Assembly: GCA_963819715.1 (NCBI GenBank)
Contig: CAWFXE010000006.1
Location: forward strand, 248,001-312,000
Source: DASUPK01 sp963819715
GTDB taxonomy: Bacteria; Actinomycetota; Thermoleophilia; Solirubrobacterales; 70-9
Length of the DNA stretch: 64,000 nucleotides
Direction of reading: 5' to 3'
The notes beneath the pieces are model-generated. The model had not been told where the DNA came from and ran no database searches. It was given only the letters and a program-made list of their open reading frames with translations. Position numbers and translations under genes: made by a program. Of the stretch, positions 16,455-24,534 are shown in pieces. Every line of letters starts with the position of its first letter. Position 1 is the stretch's first letter.

Positions 16455-17717
16455 ATGTGGGAAGGCCTGGCAAGGACTGAGCGGCAGGACCGGGTCCTGC
16501 ACGGGTCCGCCAAGCTCGCCAACGTCCTGCTCGGCATCGTGCTGATGCCGCTGTGGCTCCTCGGTCAGCTCATCGGGGGCCGAGTGCGCGACTTCCTGAT
16601 GGGCCTCGAGCGGCGCAGCAAGCGGCCGCTGCCGGTGCCCCCTGAGCGGGAGCGGACGATGGACGCGCTGATGGGCGACCTGCAGGCGATCCCCGAGCAC
16701 CTGCGCCACTCCGACCTCGCCGAGCTCCGCAAGGGTTTCGCCGACATCTCGAACTTCGTCGTCGCTCAGCAGCGCGAGGGGGCCGTCCTCGGCTATCGCT
16801 ATCCGGGCCAGTTCAAGGATCACATCGTCACCGGGGCCGACGGCGAGCGGATCGCGGCGTCGATCGCACTGCAGGAGGCGGCGCGCCCGTCCCTGATCGT
16901 CGTCCACGGGCTGTTCACGAACAGCCGCTTCGACTACGTCCGCCAGATCGCGGTCCGTGCGTTCTACGAGTGGGGCTTCAACGTGGCCGCCCTCGACCTG
17001 CGCAGCTTCGGCATGACCGAGCTGACCAGCCCGGCGCCCTCCACCGCGGGCTGGAAGGAAGGGTTCGACATCCTCGCCCTGGCGCGCTACATGAAGGAGC
17101 TCGGCGGCACCAGCGTCGGGGCGCTGGGGATATCGCTCGGCGGCAGCTCCGTCCTGAACGCGTCAGACCAGGAGGACACCGCGACCGCGCTGGACGGCGG
17201 CATCCTCGCGGTCTCCCCGCCCGCGGTGCCGAAGCTCGCCTGGGAGCGGCTCTCCGAGCCGGTCCCGAGGGGCCACCCCCGCTATCCGATCCACAAGGCC
17301 TTCGAGGCCGCTCTGGTCTCCCGCGTGCGCTCAGGGCGCTGGCCCCCAGAGGCGGAGGACATGCTGCGCGTCATGGAGTACGTCTCGGCGCCCTTTTACA
17401 AGGTCGATGCGGAGCAGATCTGGACCGAGTCGCGTGGCATCGACCACATTCCGAACGCCAAGGTGCCGCTGCTCGTCCTCCATCCCGAGGACGATGGGAT
17501 CGTCAAGGTCGACCACGCCCGGATGCTGCGAGAGGCCGCCAAGGACAACGATCTGGTCCGGGTCTGGATCCTCCGGGCGGGATCGCACGGCCTGCTCGAA
17601 GCCGCCGACCCGCGCTGGACGCACGCCGTCTACCGTGCCTTCTTCGAGCGCTGGGGCACTTACGCCGAGCGAACCGTCCCGCAGGCCAACGGCCGAAGCG
17701 CCGAGTTGGTTTACTGA
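16455..17717 (+). CDS. Alpha/beta hydrolase, YheT-like
   Basis: A 420-residue protein: an N-terminal hydrophobic segment (ANVLLGIVLMPLWLLGQLIGG, residues 23-43) followed by an alpha/beta hydrolase domain. LIVVHGLFTNSRFDY is the early HG oxyanion region, GISLGGS the nucleophile elbow, the HPEDDGIV acid region and GSHGLLE the catalytic His. It probably acts at the membrane as an esterase or thioesterase. It begins 6 bases after the TetR stop. Confidence 0.82.
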   Translation: MWEGLARTERQDRVLHGSAKLANVLLGIVLMPLWLLGQLIGGRVRDFLMGLERRSKRPLPVPPERERTMDALMGDLQAIPEHLRHSDLAELRKGFADISNFVVAQQREGAVLGYRYPGQFKDHIVTGADGERIAASIALQEAARPSLIVVHGLFTNSRFDYVRQIAVRAFYEWGFNVAALDLRSFGMTELTSPAPSTAGWKEGFDILALARYMKELGGTSVGALGISLGGSSVLNASDQEDTATALDGGILAVSPPAVPKLAWERLSEPVPRGHPRYPIHKAFEAALVSRVRSGRWPPEAEDMLRVMEYVSAPFYKVDAEQIWTESRGIDHIPNAKVPLLVLHPEDDGIVKVDHARMLREAAKDNDLVRVWILRAGSHGLLEAADPRWTHAVYRAFFERWGTYAERTVPQANGRSAELVY

Positions 17718-17721
17718 GCCC

Positions 17722-17856
17722 ATGGACAGCGAAATCTTGAGGCGATTGATCTGGGCGGGCCTGCTGGCGGCCACCGGCGCGCTGGCGACCGTCGCCGCCC
17801 ACCGGCTCTCCGAGGTCATCTGGCGGCGGGTCTTCAACGAGGAACCGCCCGAGTGA
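17722..17856 (+). CDS. Small DUF4235-like membrane protein
   Basis: A 44-residue protein (MDSEILRRLIWAGLLAATG...) with one hydrophobic helix followed by a positively charged amphipathic part ending NEEPPE. The W...GEEPP-like tail resembles DUF4235, which is commonly found next to holin-like and DUF3618 genes, as here. It starts 4 bases after the hydrolase stop. Confidence 0.6.
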   Translation: MDSEILRRLIWAGLLAATGALATVAAHRLSEVIWRRVFNEEPPE

Positions 17857-17928
17857 CCGACGGCAGCCGAATCGCAGTCGACGCAGTCTCCTCCCGAGCA
17901 CCCGGAGAACGAGCGCCCGGTCGAGGAC

Positions 17929-18324
17929 ATGACCGTGGGGGAGCTCGTCTTCGAGGTCTCCGATCAGGCGTCGGTCCTGATCCGCGAGGAGATCGAGCTC
18001 GCCAAGACCGAGGTCACGGAGAAGTTCAACAGCTTGCTGCGGGGCTCCGTTGCGGGCCTCGTCGCGGGCGTTTTCGCCCTGCTGGCCCTGGCGCTCGCGA
18101 TGCACGGCTTCGCCTGGCTCCTCAACGATCTCGTCTTCAACAACCCCTGGGCCGGCTTCTTCGTAGAGGCTGGGATCTTCCTGCTGATCGGCATCGCCGG
18201 GGGCCTCTTCGCCTATCGGTCGTTCAAGCGCGCCGCCCCTCCGACGCCGGACATGGCGATCGAGGAGGCGAAGGAGATCAAGGCCGCTTTCGAGGGACAG
18301 AACGGACAGGAGGACGCACCATGA
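17929..18324 (+). CDS. Holin-like phage-superfamily-III protein (DUF1469 type)
   Basis: A 131-residue protein with an amphipathic N-terminus (MTVGELVFEVSDQASVLIREEIELAKTEV) and two TM helices (about residues 40-65 and 72-95). This is the usual chromosomal actinobacterial envelope protein, not a lytic holin. The start is unsettled: ATG 17929 has a weak GAGG, whereas the reading frame continues upstream with a plausible N-terminus (TAAESQSTQSPPEHPENERPV) that would join GTG 17853 if one base were missing near 17862. Confidence 0.78.
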   Translation: MTVGELVFEVSDQASVLIREEIELAKTEVTEKFNSLLRGSVAGLVAGVFALLALALAMHGFAWLLNDLVFNNPWAGFFVEAGIFLLIGIAGGLFAYRSFKRAAPPTPDMAIEEAKEIKAAFEGQNGQEDAP

Positions 18325-18596
18325 GCACCCCTACGGGTCAAAGCCTTCCCACTCGCGGCAACGGCCGCTGGACGCCTCCTCCTCCGGGAACCCGGTCCGC
18401 CGAGCAAATCCGCAGCGACATCGAGAAGCAGCGTCAGGAGTTCTCCCGCTCGGTGGACGCGCTCCGCAACCGGTGGGTGCAGGTGACGGACGTGCGCCGG
18501 CAGATCAGCGAGCACCGCACCGAGCTCGCCGTCGGGGCCGCCGTGGTCGGCTTCCTGATCGGCGGAGCGATCGCGCTCGGCCGGCGTCGGGGCTAG
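18321..18596 (+). CDS. DUF3618-family membrane protein
   Basis: A 91-residue protein with the DUF3618 pattern: TRSAEQIRSDIEKQRQEFSRSVDAL helix and a C-terminal TM segment (VGAAVVGFLIGGAIALG) ending in Arg-rich GRRRG. ATG 18321 overlaps the holin-like stop as ATGA and has an AGGAGG upstream. Together with its two neighbours it forms the usual envelope-stress trio of unknown function. Its stop shares CTAG with the convergent DegV gene. Confidence 0.82.
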   Translation: MSTPTGQSLPTRGNGRWTPPPPGTRSAEQIRSDIEKQRQEFSRSVDALRNRWVQVTDVRRQISEHRTELAVGAAVVGFLIGGAIALGRRRG

Positions 18597-19462
18597 AGCC
18601 CCAGAACAGACTTCGGGACCCCGCCGATCCCGAGCAGGCCCGGCCCCACGTGCGCGCCGATCACGGGGCCGACCTCGGAGGTGAACACAGGGTCCGAGCC
18701 GAAGATCGGCTTGCAGGCCTCGACCAGGCGCTCAGCGTTCTCGGGGTCCTGCACGTGCTGCACGACCCAGCCATCGGCTCCGGCCTCGTGTCGCTGGCGC
18801 CCGTAGTCGACCATCCGCTCGAACGCCCGCGATCGGGTCCGGACGCGCTCGATCGGCGTGATCTCCTCCTCCAGCGTGAGGATCGGCTTGATCTTCAGCG
18901 TCGTGCCGATCCAGGCGCGCGCCGCGCCGATCCGGCCGCCCCGGCGCAGGTAGTCGAGCGTGTCGACCGCGAACCAGATCTTGAGCTCCTTGCGGGCGGC
19001 CTCAGCGCGCTCCAGCGCATCGGCGGCGCTCCCGCCGTTCTCGGCGGCATCGGCGGCCGCCAGCACCATCAGGCCCATCCCACCGCAGCCGGTGTGCGAG
19101 TCGAGCACCGCGATCCGCTCCCCGCCCTTGCCGTCGGCTGTCAGCCGCTCGCGTGCCTGCATCGCCGACTCGTAGGTGCCGGAGATCCCCGAGGAGAGGT
19201 GGATCGAGACGATCTCCCTGCCATCCGCGAGCAGCGGCTCGTAGACGGAGATGAAGTCGCCGACTGATGGCTGCGAGGTCGTCACGGTCTGGTCGGAGAT
19301 CCGCAGCCGCTCATAGAAGGCGTGGAGGTCCGTGATGTCGGATTCGCGCTCCTGATCTCCCTCGAGCCCGACGTAGAGGCTCACCTCCTTGATGTCGTGC
19401 TTCGCGACGAGCTCAGGCGGCAGATATGAGGTCGTATCGGCGACGACCGCGGTCGAAGGCAT
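18593..19462 (-). CDS. DegV family fatty-acid-binding protein
   Basis: A 289-residue protein with the DegV layout: VVADTTSYLPPELV at the start, TSQPSVGDF, SSGISGTYESA and LDYLRRGGRIG, which line the lipid pocket. DegV/FakB proteins bind a fatty acid for the FakA kinase. No FakA-like gene is in the window. It ends tail to tail with the DUF3618 gene. Confidence 0.9.
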   Translation of the reverse strand: MPSTAVVADTTSYLPPELVAKHDIKEVSLYVGLEGDQERESDITDLHAFYERLRISDQTVTTSQPSVGDFISVYEPLLADGREIVSIHLSSGISGTYESAMQARERLTADGKGGERIAVLDSHTGCGGMGLMVLAAADAAENGGSAADALERAEAARKELKIWFAVDTLDYLRRGGRIGAARAWIGTTLKIKPILTLEEEITPIERVRTRSRAFERMVDYGRQRHEAGADGWVVQHVQDPENAERLVEACKPIFGSDPVFTSEVGPVIGAHVGPGLLGIGGVPKSVLGL

Positions 19463-19487
19463 TGGGGCGTTCTACCATGCGCGCCCA

Positions 19488-20542
19488 ATGACGAAGACCC
19501 TCGTCACCGGCGCGACGGGCTTTGTCGGCCTCCATGTCGTCCGGCGAACTGGCTCGCCGAGGCGACGAGCTGAGGCTGCTGGTCCGCAAGGAGAGCAACA
19601 CGAAGCCCCTCGAGGGCATCGAATACGAGCGCGCCGTCGGCGACATCACCGACCGCAAGGCGGTGCGCAAGGCGATGAAGGGAGTCGAGCGCGTCTTCCA
19701 CGTGGCCGGCACCACCTCGATGCGGAGCCGCGCCCGGGACCGGGTCTTCGAGGTGAACGTCGAGGGCACGCGCAACGTGATGGAGGAGGCGCTCCGCGCC
19801 GGGCGTCGTCAAGGCCGTGCTCACCTCGAGCTCGAGCGCGGTCGGCGCCGCGAAGAAGGGCGAGACGATCGACGAGGACCAGCCCTTCACCGTCGGCCGG
19901 CTCGGCATCGCCTACATCAACTCGAAGCACGAGGCAGAGCTGGTCTCGATGCGGGCGGCGGCCAAGGGCCTGCCGGTCACGATCGTCAACCCATCGTTCG
20001 TGCTCGGGCCCGATGACCCCAACCCGAGCGGCACCTCGAACGCGCTGGTCCGCCGGCTCCTGCTGCGCCGCATCCCCGGCTACCTCGACGGCGCGATCAA
20101 CATCGTCGACGTTCGCGACGTCGCCAAGGGCCATGTCCTCGCCGACGAGCGCGGGGAGGACGGCGAGCGCTACCTGCTCACCGGCCGCAACTTCACCCAG
20201 CAGCGCCTCTTCGCCGACCTCAGCCGGATCGCCGGCGTGCCGGCGCCCCCGCTGCGGATGCAGGGCCGCGTTGTCCTCGCCGGCGTCGAGATGATGGAGC
20301 TCGCCGGCCTGCGGCTGCCGACCTCGGCCGACGAGGTCCGCTCCGGCACGCCAGTGGTTCACCTATCGGAACGACAAGGCGCGCGAGCAGCTCGGCTGGG
20401 AGCCTCGCCCCCACGAGGAGACGCTCGAGGACACCGTCCGCTGGCAGCTCGAGGAGCTCGGCAAGCGAGCGAGGGGCACCGCGTCACCGATCTGGCCCTG
20501 CGCGGCACCGGCCGCGCGCTCAGCCTGCTTCCCTTCCAGTGA
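19488..20542 (+). pseudogene. NAD-dependent epimerase/dehydratase, broken by several frameshifts
   Basis: The protein is spread over three frames. MTKTLVTGATGFVGLHVVR starts in one, ELARRGDELRLLVRKESNT continues after an extra base near 19541-19546, AVLTSSSSAVGAAKKGE follows after an extra G near 19801, and WFTYRNDKAREQLGWEP after an extra C near 20351. A final deletion near 20474-20477 would restore the frame of HRVTDLALRGTGRALSLLPF. Joined, it is a normal extended SDR (GATGFVG, YINSK active site). Either genuine decay or sequence errors; see the frameshift finding. It couples to the next gene through TGATG. Confidence 0.8.
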
Positions 20543-20861
20543 TGAGCGAGCCACGCCGCGTCCTCTACCGCTGCGGCACCCCTACGAACTTGCTCTGCCC
20601 CTGCGGCGGGGTCGCCCGGCAAGCTGAAGAAGCCGGGCCTCGACTACCGAACCGAGCGAGTCAAGCGCCGGCGCTCGCAGCGCCCCGAGATCGTCGAGCT
20701 CACCAAGATGGCCTACGTGCCCGTGCTGGTCGACGAGCGAGGAGGTGGTCAGCGACTCGCGGCGGATCATCCAGTACCTGGATAGGCGCTACGGAGAGGA
20801 ATCCGGGCAAAACCCTGAGGCGTCAGGGGGCACGCCGTCTACAATGCAGGTCGATGAGTGA
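20542..20861 (+). pseudogene. Glutathione S-transferase N-terminal/glutaredoxin-like protein, frameshifted
   Basis: Reading begins MSEPRRVLYRCGTPTNLLC, then needs removal of an extra base near 20621 to continue KLKKPGLDYRTERVKRRR, and of another near 20744 to give EVVSDSRRIIQYLDRRYGEE. The joined product of roughly 105 residues is a thioredoxin-fold domain of GST N-terminal type with paired cysteines (LCPCGG) near residue 20. Its stop (20859-20861) overlaps the ErpA start by 8 bases. Confidence 0.65.
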
Positions 20862-21228
20862 GTCACTACAGCCCATCACGCTGACCGACAAGGCGGCGGG
20901 CAAGATCAAGGAGCTGCTCGGCGAGCAGGAGAATGGGTCCGAGCAGGCCCTTCGCGTCGCGGTTCGCGGCGGCGGTTGCTCCGGCTTCCAGTACGCTCTC
21001 GCCTTCGACGCGCCCAAGGAGGAGGACCATCGCTTCGAGAATCAGGGCGTGGCGGTCGTCGTCGACAAGACGAGCATGCAGTTCGTCTTCGGCTCCGAGG
21101 TCGACTGGGTCGACGGCCTCCAGGGCGCCGGCTTCGCGGTCAACAACCCGAACGTCGAAGCCGCCTGCGGCTGCGGCTCTTCCTTCCAGGTGAAGGAAGA
21201 CACGGCCGAGCAGGCCGCCGCGGTCTAG
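20854..21228 (+). CDS. erpA: Iron-sulfur cluster insertion protein, HesB/IscA/ErpA family
   Basis: A 124-residue A-type carrier with the three conserved cysteines: one in GGGCSGFQYAL and two in ACGCGSSF near the C-terminus, which ligate an Fe-S cluster for delivery to apoproteins. Length and layout are normal. ATG 20854 gives MSESLQPITLTDKA. It lies intact between two frameshifted genes. ErpA versus IscA naming is by inference. Confidence 0.9.
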   Translation: MSESLQPITLTDKAAGKIKELLGEQENGSEQALRVAVRGGGCSGFQYALAFDAPKEEDHRFENQGVAVVVDKTSMQFVFGSEVDWVDGLQGAGFAVNNPNVEAACGCGSSFQVKEDTAEQAAAV

Positions 21229-21246
21229 CCGGAATCGCCTGCGCGC

Positions 21247-21650
21247 CTAGCGCTCGATCTGGATCGGCGGGCTCTGCTGCGGGTTGTCCGCGATGAACTC
21301 CTGCTTCGCGGAATCGCGGCCGCTCCGGCTGCTCGACGCCGAGTAGCGTCGCCAGCTCGCCGGACTCGTCCATCTCCTCGACGATGTCGGCAGCCGCCCA
21401 CCAGCTCGCCGTTGACGTAGAGCTGGGGGAAGGTCTGCCAGTCGGAGATCTCGGCGGTCACCTCGCGCAGAGGCTGGAGCGCCGGGAGGACGTCGACCGC
21501 GCCGTACTCGACCCCGTAGGACTCGAGCACGTTGACGACCCGCATGGAGAAGCCGCACTGAGGCGCCTCCGGGTTGCCCTTCATGAAGAGAAGGACCTGG
21601 TTCTCCCGGATGAGCTCCTCGACCTTGTCTTTGAGAGAGGGTTCAGTCAT
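21247..21650 (-). pseudogene. grxD: Monothiol glutaredoxin (Grx4-like), frameshifted
   Basis: The N-terminal 70 residues are intact and diagnostic: LIRENQVLLFMKGNPEAPQCGFS carries the CGFS active site and TFPQLYVNGELVGG follows. After that the frame breaks: removing one base near 21393 restores DIVEEMDESGELATLLGVEQPE, and another near 21325 restores SAKQEFIADNPQQSPPIQIER ending at the TAG at 21247. Monothiol glutaredoxins carry Fe-S clusters, and the gene is adjacent to bolA, its usual partner. Confidence 0.85.
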
Positions 21651-21672
21651 CGACACTCACCATACAGAGCCG

Positions 21673-21909
21673 CTACTCCGGCACCGACGTCTTGATGGAG
21701 AGAGCGTGGATCGAGCCGTCGTCGAAGCGCGCTTGCACCGAGCGCTTCACCAGCTTGTGCTGCTCGATCCGGGAGAGGCCCTCGAACTGGCGGGCCGCGA
21801 CGGTCGCCCGCAGGTGGTCCTGGGTGCCGGTCTCGTCGACGACCTCGACCTGCGCGCCGGGCAGGGAGGCCTCGATCATCAGGCGGACTTCATCGTTGGA
21901 GATCGCCAT
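21673..21909 (-). CDS. bolA: BolA family protein
   Basis: A 78-residue protein of normal BolA size with LPGAQVEVVDETG, and the conserved RIEQHKLVKRSV helix containing the His that takes part in Fe-S binding in BolA-Grx complexes. It is upstream of and co-directional with the CGFS glutaredoxin, as in many genomes. The TetR gene upstream overlaps its 5' end by 20 bases. Confidence 0.9.
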   Translation of the reverse strand: MAISNDEVRLMIEASLPGAQVEVVDETGTQDHLRATVAARQFEGLSRIEQHKLVKRSVQARFDDGSIHALSIKTSVPE

Positions 21910-22468
21910 CGCCGGGGGATTCTAGGAGGCCGGCGAGCGCGCGCTCCACGACCTCGATGCGGCCGCGACCGCGGTGGTCGGCCGTGATGAAGGGGCTGCC
22001 GATGAAGAGCGAGAACGCGAGCAGGCACCGGGCCTCGGCCTCCTCCTCATCCGAGGAGATCGGAACGAAGAGCGAGCGCATGTAGTCCATGCGGCGGTTG
22101 TCGACGCGCTTGACGCGGCGGGCGACCGCCCGGTCGCGTCTCGCCCAGTCGCGGATCGCGAGCTCGGCCTTCAGCAGGCCCGGGCCGGAGGTCGCGATCG
22201 CGAACAGGCGGCGCAGGCGGGCCTCCGGGTCATCGCCCTCCTGATCGACGCGTTCGATCACCTCGTCGACCATCGTGCGCTCCCAGGTGTCCAGCATCTC
22301 CTCGAGCAGGGCGCCGCGGTCCGCGAACTGCCCGTAGAAGCCACCCTTGGTGACGCCGAGGGCCCGGGCGAGGGGCTCGATCCGGACGGCGTCAGGGCCG
22401 CCGGCGGCGAGGGCGTTGAGCCCTTCGTCGATCCAGCGCTCGCGGGGTGTCAGCGTCGGTGCAGCCAC
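21890..22468 (-). CDS. TetR/AcrR-family transcriptional regulator
   Basis: A 192-residue regulator. The HTH is RWIDEGLNALAAGGPDAVRIEPLARALGV followed by TKGGFYGQFADRGALLEEML. It lies divergent to the DUF2867 gene across a perfect inverted repeat (22475-22490), which it probably binds to control both genes. Its 3' end runs into bolA, so transcription may continue into bolA-grx. Confidence 0.9.
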   Translation of the reverse strand: MAAPTLTPRERWIDEGLNALAAGGPDAVRIEPLARALGVTKGGFYGQFADRGALLEEMLDTWERTMVDEVIERVDQEGDDPEARLRRLFAIATSGPGLLKAELAIRDWARRDRAVARRVKRVDNRRMDYMRSLFVPISSDEEEAEARCLLAFSLFIGSPFITADHRGRGRIEVVERALAGLLESPGDGDLQR

Positions 22469-22474
22469 GGCAAA

Positions 22475-22490
22475 TATACGCTACCGTATA
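22475..22490. promoter_or_regulatory. TetR operator between tetR and the DUF2867 gene
   Basis: TATACG (22475-22480) and CGTATA (22485-22490) are inverted arms around CTAC, located between the two divergent starts (22468 and 22497). Form, size and position fit an autoregulatory TetR site controlling both genes. Confidence 0.65.
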
Positions 22491-22496
22491 GATCAG

Positions 22497-23096
22497 ATGC
22501 GACTCCCGAACAGCGCTCACACATCCCAGCCCTGGCGTATCCACGAAATCGCCCCCGAGTTCCGGGTGGAGGACGTCTGGGCGCTCCCCACGCCGGGAGG
22601 CCCCGACGACTTCCACCTGCTGATCGAGCGGTTCGCGGCGGCTGAGACCTCCGAGAGCTCGTCTGTCGCAGTGCGCCTTCTGTTCGCGCTCCGCTGGAGG
22701 CTCGGCGAGCTGCTTGGCTGGGATGACGACGATGACGGGCTCGGCTCACGCGTTCCGACGTTGCGAGATCGTCTTCCGGATGACCTGCGTGGCGCCGACA
22801 CGGGCCCGAAGCCGACCGGGCTGCCCTTCAGCCCGCTCTACCTGCTCCACGACGAGTGGGCGGCCGAGATCGCAAATCAGACCATGCACGGGGTGATGCA
22901 CCTGAGCTGGGTCCCGGCGGGGTCCGGCTTCTACCGCGGCCAGATGGCCGTCTTGGTGAAGCCGAACGGCGTCAAGGGCGAGGCCTACATGGCCGCTATC
23001 AAGCCGTTCCGCCACCTGCTGGTCTACCCGAGGATGCTGCGGGACATCGAGCGGCGCTGGGATGAGGCCGGCGCGCCGACTCCGGCACACGTCTGA
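22497..23096 (+). CDS. DUF2867-family protein
   Basis: A 199-residue soluble protein starting MRLPNSAHTSQPWRI. The layout is that of DUF2867, sometimes a C-terminal part of SDR-like fusions: PLYLLHDEWAAEIANQTMHGVMHLSWV and MLVYPRMLRDIERRW-like C-terminus. The function is unknown; its expression is probably controlled by the divergent TetR regulator. Confidence 0.72.
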   Translation: MRLPNSAHTSQPWRIHEIAPEFRVEDVWALPTPGGPDDFHLLIERFAAAETSESSSVAVRLLFALRWRLGELLGWDDDDDGLGSRVPTLRDRLPDDLRGADTGPKPTGLPFSPLYLLHDEWAAEIANQTMHGVMHLSWVPAGSGFYRGQMAVLVKPNGVKGEAYMAAIKPFRHLLVYPRMLRDIERRWDEAGAPTPAHV

Positions 23097-23100
23097 TCGC

Positions 23101-24507
23101 TCAGGCGGCGGTCTTGGCCGTCTTGGACGCCTCGACCATCTCGTCCGTGCGGCAGAACTTGACGCGCGGGCGGCCGTGCGGCTTGCCCGCCTCGACCTCG
23201 GCGGCGTCGATCGCCTGCCAGCCCTCGAAGGTGACGTGATCGGGCTTCCGCTCATTGAGCAGGGCCTCGATTGAGCCGCGGTCGCCGGCCAGCTCGGCCT
23301 CGGGGACCTTGCCCCCCTCTACGTCAGAGAAGAGCTCGTCGACCGTCTCCTGCGCGTCCTTCTTGTTCGTCCCGATCACGCCGGAGGGGCCGCGCTTGAT
23401 CCAGCCGACCGCGTAGAGGCCGGGGACCTGATTGCCGTCACCGTCGTGGACGCGCCCGACCTCGTTGTGGATCAGGCCGCGGCCCTCGTCGAACGGAATG
23501 CCCTCGATCGGGATGCCCTTGTAGCCGATCGAGCGCAGGACCATGCCGCACTCGATCGTCTCGCGCTCGCCGGTGTCGACGGCCTTGATCCGCCCGTCGT
23601 CACCGCGCTGCAGCTCGTTCTTGCCGACCACGATCCGCTCGACCTTGCCGTCGCCCTGGATCTCGATGGGGGAGCGGAGGAAGCGGAGGGCGATCTTCTG
23701 CGGCTTGCCCTCGGGGTCGCGTCCGGAGAAGTCCGTGAAGATCTCGACATTGCGGCGGTTGGTCGGATCGGCGTCGGCGGAGTCGAGCCACTCGCGGCTG
23801 ATCTCGTCGAGCTCCATCTCACCGGCGTCGATGTCGATGTCGGCGTTCACCATCTCGCCGAGCTCGCGGACCTCTGGGTTGGTGAAGGCGGCCTGGGCCG
23901 GGCCACGGCGGCCGAGGACGAGGATCTCCTTGACATTGCTGCCCGAGAAGGCCTCGATCGCATGGTCCGCGGTGTCGGTCTCGGTGAGCTCCTCGCGGGT
24001 CAGGGCCAGCATCCGGGCGACGTCGGCCGCGACGTTCCCATTGCCGATCACAACGACGCGCTCGCAGGAGAGGTCGAACTCGTGATCGGCGAAGTCGGGG
24101 TGAGCGTTGTACCAGTTGACGAACTGGGTGGCCGGATGCGATCCGGGGAGGTCCTCGCCTGGGATGCCCAGCTGCCGGTCCGTCGCGGTTCCGTATGCGA
24201 ATACGACCGCGTGGTAGCGCTCGCGGAGCTCGTCGACCGTGACGTCCTTGCCGACCTCGACGTTTCCGAAGAAGCGGAACTCCGGGCGGGCCGCGGTCTT
24301 CTCGTAGACGCGGATCACCGACTTGATCTTCGGGTGGTCCGGGGCGACGCCGAAGCGGACCAGGCCGAAGGGCGTCGGCAGCCGGTCGAACATGTCGACC
24401 TCGGCTGTCGCCCCCTCGTGTTTAAGGAGATGCTCAGCCATGTAGAACCCCGCCGGGCCGGACCCGACGATGGCGACGCGGAGCGGCTTTTCCTCTGTTC
24501 CGATCAC
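23101..24507 (-). CDS. fprA: Ferredoxin/adrenodoxin-NADP+ reductase
   Basis: A 468-residue protein of the adrenodoxin reductase family. VAIVGSGPAGFYMAEHLL is the FAD site, VRFGVAPDHPKIK a family signature, VVIGNGNVAADVARML the NADP site and GPSGVIGTNKKDAQ a C-terminal marker. It shuttles electrons from NADPH to ferredoxins, for example for P450s. It follows hemQ by 27 bases on the same strand. A Lys/Ala-rich short tail ends the protein. Confidence 0.92.
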   Translation of the reverse strand: MIGTEEKPLRVAIVGSGPAGFYMAEHLLKHEGATAEVDMFDRLPTPFGLVRFGVAPDHPKIKSVIRVYEKTAARPEFRFFGNVEVGKDVTVDELRERYHAVVFAYGTATDRQLGIPGEDLPGSHPATQFVNWYNAHPDFADHEFDLSCERVVVIGNGNVAADVARMLALTREELTETDTADHAIEAFSGSNVKEILVLGRRGPAQAAFTNPEVRELGEMVNADIDIDAGEMELDEISREWLDSADADPTNRRNVEIFTDFSGRDPEGKPQKIALRFLRSPIEIQGDGKVERIVVGKNELQRGDDGRIKAVDTGERETIECGMVLRSIGYKGIPIEGIPFDEGRGLIHNEVGRVHDGDGNQVPGLYAVGWIKRGPSGVIGTNKKDAQETVDELFSDVEGGKVPEAELAGDRGSIEALLNERKPDHVTFEGWQAIDAAEVEAGKPHGRPRVKFCRTDEMVEASKTAKTAA

Positions 24508-24534
24508 AGCGAGCCGGAAAGGGTAGTCGCTGCG

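Noticed and set aside
17929..18324. Prophage holin
   Set aside because: No other phage genes nearby; the small-membrane-protein trio is a normal chromosomal actinobacterial arrangement.
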